DNA of 12,287 bases, from the NCBI GenBank assembly GCA_910588365.1, contig CAJUQS010000169.1, positions 1 to 12,287 of the forward strand, written 5' to 3'. The DNA is from an uncultured Oscillospiraceae bacterium. Lineage in GTDB: Bacteria; Bacillota; Clostridia; Oscillospirales; Oscillospiraceae. Under the pieces are notes generated by a model. That model was not told the DNA's origin and searched no databases. It worked only from the letters and a program-made list of their open reading frames with translations. A program made the translations under genes and the position numbers. Positions 12,197 through 12,287 of the stretch are shown in pieces; the stretch's first letter is position 1; each line of letters begins with the position of its first letter.

Positions 12197-12287
12197 ATGA
12201 GAAATCTCAAGAAGATTCTCGCACTGGTGCTGGCACTCGTCATGAGCCTTTCCCTCATGGCCGTCGCCAGCGCCGACGATGAGCTCA
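12197..12287 (+). CDS. Start of a secreted protein, possibly S-layer-homology type (partial)
   Basis: The first 30 codons are in the window: MRNLKKILALVLALVMSLSL followed by MAVASADDEL. This is a textbook Sec signal peptide, with basic N-region, hydrophobic core and a probable cleavage after VASA. There is no lipobox. An AAAGGAGG ribosome binding site (12179-12186) lies 10 nt upstream. Signal peptides of this exact style (M-x-N-x-K-K-...-L-A-L-V-L-A-L) are common on S-layer-homology and other abundant cell-wall proteins of Oscillospiraceae. That subtype is inference, since the mature domains lie outside the window. Confidence 0.75.
   Translation, partial: MRNLKKILALVLALVMSLSLMAVASADDEL

Noticed and set aside
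11923..12258. Minus-strand open frame in the region before the secreted-protein gene
   Set aside because: It overlaps the signal peptide and strong ribosome binding site of the plus-strand gene and gives a Cys/Arg/Gly-rich non-protein-like sequence.

Overview
The window reads as chromosomal DNA of a high-GC anaerobic Firmicute, most likely a gut Clostridium of the Oscillospiraceae type (Flavonifractor/Oscillibacter/Lawsonibacter-like). The reasons are Bacillota-style gene order (rimP-nusA-rnpM-ylxQ-infB), a T-box leader, AGGAGG ribosome binding sites, TTG starts and a GC-rich third codon position. The genus is inference. Almost every gene is on the minus strand.

Layout from left to right. 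(1) 1-1080 is an accessory patch: a small XRE/Cro-like repressor gene (minus), a divergent promoter with a long inverted-repeat operator, and a short plus-strand ORF of unknown function whose 3' end runs into a block of nested palindromes (817-1079). It looks like a decayed mobile-element switch. (2) 1101-4060 holds a membrane-anchored alpha/beta hydrolase with its own promoter and, upstream of it, a DUF3887-like lipoprotein. A complete T-box riboswitch (promoter, Stem I, T-box motif, terminator) precedes the lipoprotein, which is an unusual partner for a T-box. (3) 4060-4291 is a gene-free gap with a 41-bp near-perfect palindrome and a 17-bp perfect stem-loop. (4) 4292-9600 is the transcription/translation operon: rimP, nusA, a MazG-like gene interrupted by an in-frame amber codon, rnpM (ylxR), ylxQ and infB. 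Its leader has a promoter followed at once by an intrinsic terminator, the arrangement expected for NusA-dependent attenuation. (5) 9673-11741 is a two-gene unit, a MATE efflux pump followed by a YfbR-like 5'-deoxynucleotidase, with a clear promoter. (6) 11742-12196 is a long C-rich, gene-free leader region with repeated CTACCA boxes, followed by the start of a secreted protein gene running off the window on the plus strand.

The core operon supplies ribosome maturation (RimP), elongation/termination control (NusA), small RNA-binding proteins (RnpM, YlxQ) and translation initiation (IF2). The MazG-like remnant and YfbR both belong to nucleotide-sanitising families. The most unusual items are the T-box upstream of a lipoprotein, the amber codon inside the MazG catalytic motif, the NusA-leader attenuator, the XRE operator, and the 41-bp palindrome.
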